Notes under the pieces: model-generated
What the model was told of the DNA's origin: nothing
What the model saw: only the letters and a program-made list of their open reading frames with translations
Database searches by the model: none
Position numbers and translations under genes: made by a program
Part shown: positions 58,016-64,000 of the stretch, in pieces
How the letters are laid out: the number at the start of each line of letters is the position of its first letter
Position numbering within the stretch: the stretch's first letter is position 1
Assembly: GCA_007844125.1 (NCBI GenBank)
Contig: CM017572.1
Span: 37,568,736-37,632,735, forward strand
Source of the DNA: Sinonovacula constricta
Taxonomy: Eukaryota; Mollusca; Bivalvia; Cardiida; Solecurtidae
Direction of reading: 5' to 3'
DNA length: 64,000 nucleotides

Positions 58016-59805
58016 GCTGTGTGGAGTGTCAGATCTTTTACCCAGAGACTTTATCTGTAACAAGTCTTAAGTCTTTTTCACATAAACTTAGTAACACAAC
58101 GTGTGTAGGGAGGTGTGGGGTGGGGGGTATGTAAATGCATGCTCCTGGTGTGGCTATAACTAACCCCTAGGTCAAGTAATTTTTTAATTCAGACCTTTGC
58201 ATGATTTACCATACATAATGAGACAACTTGTCATGCGACAGAACCACATTGCTAGCCCAAAGGTCAAGGTCACTTTTTAGAGGACCATGTTTCAGACATG
58301 TTTGACATTTAATTGGCCTTTGGGCATTTTGTATACATGTATATTGTTCTTACTTTAGTATTTTAGGACAAATTTTTATATTTTATTATAATTTTAATAT
58401 TTTGTTTTAATTTTCAACCTGTTAATGAGTAGATGAAACTCTATAAAAACTTCACTTAAGCATCAAACATTCCATTTGTGGTCACTTAATGAAAATTCTT
58501 GTATCGTTTATATATCTACTTATGTTAATTGACCAAACAATCTTTAAGTTAAATGTTGATCCAGTTATATAGTGTTATAAAGAGGTGCTTAAAGGGACCA
58601 TATTAGTCATAGTTGACTCTAAATACTGTTAATTATCAAAGATTTTTATCTCCTTACAAATAAAATGTAGCCAATTAAATAATAAAAACAAGATAATTGG
58701 CTGCAATTACAGGGACAATCCTAAGATATCTATCATTCCTTAATTGGTGGTTAATTGGTCATTAGACAATGGATACAGTTGTTATGGTGACATTGTTTTT
58801 TAAATGAAAATGTGAATATTACCAAATTTGTCACATTAATAGCTTTATAAAGCTGTTAGAATTTTTTCTTGGCGAAATGGAAATTGTCTCCCTTGTTAGT
58901 AAATATCCGAGGTATTTCAAAAAGTAGTTAGGTCCTTTTAGTTCAAATTTTTGGGCTATATTTCCTGTTCTTTTGTAGATATTGCAATTACAAATAGTGA
59001 AATTTCTTAATTTTGCATAAATATCAGTTTAAAATCCATTTAAATAATCAGTTTAAAATCCATTTAAATACATATAGAGATTTGTTATTTAAAAAAGAAA
59101 ATGGAAGTGTTTGTTGATGATGGTTAACCAGGGTATCACAAGAAAGGCAGAAAAGTCAATATACACTCCAAAGAGCTCAAGCATAAACACAGAGTAAAAC
59201 AAATAAAAGAACCTACTTGCATTTAGAGATTATTCAGGGGAGACTATCCTGTAATGCCTCATTGTTTATATTTAGAAAAGACCACCTTTAATATAGTGTA
59301 GAACATGGTGCTTTTGAAGCAAAATACAGCAACAACATGCAAACATTGTGCGTTAGTATATCTGGAATATTTACAGATTTTCATTTTTGCATGAACATTC
59401 ATTATACAGTTTACTTAAAAATGTAAGTACAAAAAGAGACCTATTCCTTGTCGTTTCTATTTATTGAACTACATATGGATGTCATTTAAACATTCAAAAT
59501 ATATTGTCATGTTAAGAGTTTCAAATTTAGGACTAAACAATGTTTTACTCTTTTTATAGCCAGTTTGTTGTCTACTTTATTGTTGATGTACCATTTAACA
59601 TTTTGATTTAATTCTGTTACTTAGTATGGGTACCTTTTGATATGTGTATTGCTCATGTTATTATCCATGTTGCATTATCTTATACGTTGTATATGGAAAT
59701 AAAACTTGATAAAATATACTTGCTTATGTTTTCTTACATAAAACAATAAATAAACATGCTGATGCTAATGGTGATTATGTTAAAAGCTATGACAAGGATC
59801 ATCTG
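58016..59805. other. Unit 2 unique segment after array B
   Basis: Paralogue of 47496-49242. No coding signal. Confidence 0.55.
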
Positions 59806-60165
59806 ACCAGGTGTCACAATTAGTAGAGAGTCAGCTCCAGGTACGGGATGCCCCGGGTTCGAACCCTGTTTGTTATCCCACCAATGGTATTTCAGTTATC
59901 TGGAGATGGTGTCCACTTGAAGTAGATATAGTGCTGCCGTCACTGTGTATAGCATGCTGTGAACACCTGGCATGATACCACACCCAGTCACATTATCCTG
60001 ACATCGGCCAACCAGTCATGGAACTACCCTTATATTTGCATGAGCGTTAGGAAGGGAGCTATAACACTACCATTTTTTATGACTTTGGTATGTCACGGCC
60101 TGGGTTCGAACCTGGGGCCTTCTGTATTTGGAGCCGACACTACAGATTGAGACACCTGGTCAAGA
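59806..60165. mobile_element. Two-headed SINE (unit 2)
   Basis: Paralogue of 49243-49610 with the same inverted tRNA-like ends, so the structure predates the duplication. Confidence 0.68.
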
Positions 60166-61034
60166 TAAAATGTTAAATAGTGGAAAATTTAATTGAAGAA
60201 TAGTTTATTCAATCTTAAACAGTTTATTTGACTAGATTTGAATGTAAAGCAAATATGCAATTTGCACATAAAATATAATGTGACTTAAACAAAGTATATA
60301 AAGACAGATAACTGTTGATTAGAACATCCATGTGTATATGGGTGGGACATTGTGTGTTATTTGTTTTAACAATTTGAAAAACAAATGTGTAAAGGCTGTG
60401 TTATTGTTACATAATAATGCCATTATCACAACATAAAATACAAACTTGACAAACATTTTATCTCAAGAAATTATTGCTGAAAATTGAAAAGCACAGAAAG
60501 TTTGGTAAAATTTTTTATTTACCCCATCAACTACAGCATTTAATTTATAGAAATATTTGATGAGTATTTATAAAATATGAACATATTGTTGTACAATTCA
60601 GATCAAAATTTTTTTTCTTGATTCACAATGAACAATAATATTACTTATATATTATGAAATCTAAAGTTTTAAGGAAAAAAAATGTAAGAAAGTTGGGTTA
60701 CAATATTTATTTACAACAGGTGTGTTTTACTTATTGATGATGATGATGATTTTATAAATTGTCAATACAATCATCATTATCATCCTCACCATCATCCTCA
60801 CCATCATCATCACCATCATTACCATCATCAGGTCAAAAACAAACAACTGACTTTACAATTGTACACTCATAGCTTTTAACAATTACAAGAACAAGTATAA
60901 GATTTACATGTTGCTTAAAAAATCTGAGAAGCATAATGTCCATCCTCCATTGATGTTCATTAACCTCTAACTGATCACTTAGCTATTAAGAGGGTAATTA
61001 GCACATTACAAGTCATCAAAACTAGGAGACAATA
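60166..61034. other. Unit 2 segment with the GAT/ATC inverted repeat
   Basis: Paralogue of 49611-50482. No gene seen. Confidence 0.55.
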
Positions 61035-61455
61035 GCGCTGGAAAAATATGGTAGCCCGATGTCCTGGACAAGTCAAAATGCAGTTTCGGGCTACTGGTCA
61101 TTGATCATTTAATCAGTCCCCGACAAGTCATAAATTGACAGTCGGACAAGTGACAAATAAACATTGGTTTCTAAATAGCGATAAAAACAATCAATTTCAT
61201 GCCTGGAACATAAATTTATCAACAACATGTAAAGGCGGTACATGTACAATAAACGCACATAGATAAATGCTTCTAGACAAAAAATAAAAGAAACAACTTG
61301 TTGTTATACCTTGTTTGTTAGTTGCAGATATGACAAACGTCATATGGCTGTTGTGTTTGTTAATTTAAAAAAACAACGCAAATTTTCGGACCAGTCATTT
61401 TTGTCCAGGTTACTAGTCCAGGACTAGTCACTGAAAAGAAACATTTTCCAGCCCC
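61035..61455 (-). mobile_element. hAT-like MITE copy (unit 2)
   Basis: Paralogue of 50483-50897, inherited with the duplication. Confidence 0.7.
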
Positions 61456-61667
61456 AGGAAAGAGTCAGAGAAAAAAAATTCAACATGTGTATTTTTTTCA
61501 AGAGATGATTTAAGGAAGTAACTGGTTGTTAAATATTAAGAATTTTCCGGTCTAAATAATTACAGGAAAGTTTTGTCAGGGATAATTATGTCAGGAAACT
61601 TGGAGAAAAGGCATACCAATTATCATATTGGAGAAGCAGGGTGTGGCCTGACAAATCATATGCAGGA

Positions 61668-62352
61668 TGGCAGTGCCCTTTGTCTATTCTGATATGGGTG
61701 GCACTGCACTTTGTCTATTCTGATATGGGTGGCACTGCACTTTGTTATTCTGATATGGGTGGCACTGCACTTTGTCTATTCTGATAGGGGTGGCACTGCA
61801 CTTAGTCTATTCTGATATGGGTGGCACTGCACTTAGTCTATTCTGATATGGGTGGCAGTGCACTTGGTCTATTCTGATAGGGGTGACACTGCACTTGGTC
61901 TATTCCGATATAGGTGGCAGTGCACTTTGTCTATTCTGATATGGGTGGCACTGCACTTGGTCTATTCTGATATGGATGGCACTGCACTTGGTCTATTCTG
62001 ATATGGGTGGCACTGCACTTTGTCTATTCTGATATGGGTGGCACTGCACTTTGTCTATTCTGATAGGGGTGGCACTGCACTTAGTCTATTCTGATATGGG
62101 TGGCACTGCACTTAGTCTATTCTGATATGGGTGGCACTGCACTTGGTCTATTCTGATAGGGGTGGCACTGCACTTGGTCTATTCTGATAGGGGTGGCACT
62201 GCACTTGGTCTATTCTGATAGGGGTGGCACTGCACTTGGTCTATTCTGATAGGGGTGGCACTGCACTAGGTCTATTCTGATAGGGGTGGCACTGCACTTA
62301 GTCTATTCTGATATGGGTGGCACTGCACTTTGTCTATTCTGATATGGGTGGT
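61668..62352. repeat. Array C (unit 2): 31-bp minisatellite, about 22 units
   Basis: Same as 51105-51645 with about five extra units near the right end, mostly the TAGGGG sub-type in a run at 62150-62290. Confidence 0.95.
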
Positions 62353-62429
62353 GGAATTGATTGTATATATGGCCTCTCTTTGACTTTGGGTCAATACTAC
62401 TTTTATTCTTATTTTTAATTAAATACATA

Positions 62430-62459
62430 CTGTTGGTGGGACGATCAACCCAATAAACA
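62430..62459 (+). mobile_element. 30-bp SINE 3'-end stub with 13-bp target duplication
   Basis: CTGTTGGTGGGACGATCAAC then CCAATAAACA equals the 3' end of the SINE at 52961. It is flanked by AATTAAATACATA on both sides (62417-62429 and 62460-62472). The unit 1 site near 51708 has one copy of the target only. It is an extreme 5'-truncated retroposed SINE. Confidence 0.88.
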
Positions 62460-63025
62460 AATTAAATACATAATCTAATGATTATCAATTGTTCACTCGT
62501 ACCTGCATTCAGTCAGATATGCTAGTAATATTTCACATACCTGATTTGAAGCATGTTTTAAATAACACAAAAATTCAATAAAATGATATAAAATTGAGTT
62601 AAAGTTTTGACATAATTTTCATGACACATACATATTCATCAGTAAATACTGATTAAGCCTCATACACAATGCTTCAACACACGCTTACTTGTCTCGTTGG
62701 GAAAATATCAAATCTACATGCAGATAATTATAATAAAAGTTTCAAATAAAAATAATAAATATATATATGCACTCCATCAAACATACACAAATTATAGTTG
62801 ATTATCTTATCATCTATATTTATAGATGATATACACAAACTAGTACACAACAAGTCTTTTTTTTCTAAAGGTGTAACACATATGGTTGGGTTTGTGCATG
62901 TGTTTAAATAATGTCACTAACCAATGCAGAAAGAGGCAATATAACAAAATCAAATCACAACAAAGAAAAGACAGAAAACAAATAAAGTCATCCCTGAAAT
63001 TAACTTTATCCAATGAAATTGCTTG

Positions 63026-63193
63026 TTACAAAGCAGTTCGTTCATTGTACACAACTTCCACTTCGTTGTTGATGAGTGAAGATTTGTCATGTTCCACCAT
63101 CCCTGCAGGCAGTCCACTGTTTCGTAACCGTGCTATTGCAGCTGCATCAGCATTCTTCATCTTGCTTTTTCTCTTTAGGGTGCTCTCCCCTGG
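63026..63193 (-). CDS. Terminal coding exon, unit 2 copy (C-terminal tail)
   Basis: Identical 55-residue peptide to 52529-52696, with the same acceptor and phase 0. The two nucleotide differences seen, CTT/CTG for Leu and CCC/CCT for Pro in GLPAG, are both synonymous. This supports real coding under selection. As the copy nearer to the presumed upstream exons, it is the more likely one in use. Confidence 0.75.
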   Translation of the reverse strand, partial: PGESTLKRKSKMKNADAAAIARLRNSGLPAGMVEHDKSSLINNEVEVVYNERTAL

Positions 63194-63484
63194 CTGTATT
63201 GACGTATAATTGAGAAAATAAATTAAACAATATTTTAGAGTTGCTTCAAATTCATGAGAGACAATGTGACATGATATTAAATATATTAACTTATAGTGTT
63301 GTTTAAATTTAATCACAATTCCAAATTTCACACAGTTTTTTTCCGGTTAGCGACCCGAGTCATTTCACCTCTTTGCCACTATTGTTGCATATAAGTACAA
63401 TCAACGTAAAAAAAGATTATATAAGATTACCTCAGTTTTGTAAGAGATAGTGATATTGTAGTCAAACAATTTACTGGCAAAGAT

Positions 63485-63803
63485 ATGTTTATGTTTATTG
63501 GGTTTATCGTCCCACCAACAGTTTTTCAGTTATCTGGAGACGGTGTCCACTTGAAGCAGATATAGTGCTGCCTTCCCTGTGTATAGCATGCTGTGAACAC
63601 CTGGCATGATACCACACCCAGTCACATTATCCTGACACTGGGCCAACCAGTCGTGGAACTACCCTTATATTTGCTTGAGCGTTAGCAAGGGAGCTATACC
63701 ACTACCATTGTTAACAACTTTGGTATGTCGAGGTCCGGGATCAAACCCGGGGCCTCCTATACCTGGAGCCGACGCTCTACCGATTGCGCTACCAGGTCCG
63801 GTC
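63485..63803 (-). mobile_element. tRNA-derived SINE (unit 2)
   Basis: Paralogue of 52961-53283 with a shorter ATGTTT-type tail and one change in box B (GGTTTGATCCC). Confidence 0.85.
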
Positions 63804-64000
63804 CTGGCAAAGATAATTCCATAGAGTTTTCTCCCTTAGGCTGTTCAAAAATTTCCAAGTTAAGTTCTTCATCATATCCAATTTACAGTTAATTACAATT
63901 TTTGTCAATCAGACTGTTACATGCAAGAGAAATATAGACCTGTTGCTATTAAAGCGTATAAACAGTTATGTGAATTAAAATCAAAACAAAAATCCACTTG

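Larger units (their letters stand above)
54302..64000. repeat. Segmental duplication, unit 2 (cut by window edge)
   Basis: Direct repeat of unit 1, lacking the TA-MITE, with shorter array A, longer arrays B and C, and a small SINE stub. It continues past the window. Confidence 0.93.

Overview
The window is eukaryotic, from an AT-rich, intron-rich and very repeat-rich animal genome. The secreted/membrane modules (Kunitz, FN3, laminin-EGF), the uniform phase-1 introns, the tRNA-derived SINEs, and the MULE-like, Tc1-like and MITE elements together suggest a mollusc, most likely a bivalve. That is inference; no marker here fixes the species. Roughly a third of the window is tandem minisatellite.

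Layout. Positions 1-7577 are one 24-bp minisatellite. At 8635-9845 are the last two exons of a plus-strand single-pass membrane protein: a transmembrane exon, then a cytoplasmic tail ending in TAG. Positions 9846-15100 hold a dead Tc1/mariner transposase, a MITE split by a SINE, and a RecQ-like helicase first exon with a damaged Walker A motif.

The main gene lies at 15811-39935 on the plus strand. I assembled nine exons, every intron in phase 1, giving a predicted 641-residue type I membrane protein: signal peptide, Kunitz domain, FN3 domain split by a Ser/Thr-rich insert, three laminin-EGF modules, a Kunitz-like domain lacking one disulfide pair, a transmembrane helix and a short tail. Intron 1 (about 11.8 kb) contains a nested mobile-element complex. 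A tRNA-SINE dimer was hit by a MITE (11-bp target duplication) and by a MULE-like element (8-bp target duplication). The latter carries a small intact three-exon gene with its own TATA box and poly(A) signal. Intron 1 also holds a 5.4-kb 33-bp minisatellite. Intron 2 is largely a roughly 40-bp minisatellite that starts at the splice donor. Intron 8 is an 88-bp minisatellite with a poly(A) hexamer in most units.

From about 43.2 kb to the end is a tandem segmental duplication of 10-11 kb units: one complete, the second cut by the window edge. Each unit carries three minisatellites, a two-headed SINE, a hAT-like MITE, a normal SINE and a minus-strand terminal coding exon. The two exon copies differ at two positions, both synonymous. 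The units also differ by a TA-flanked MITE present only in unit 1, a 30-bp SINE stub with a 13-bp target duplication present only in unit 2, and array lengths.

Exons were called by eye from splice sites, reading-phase agreement and domain residues. No alignment or transcript data were available.
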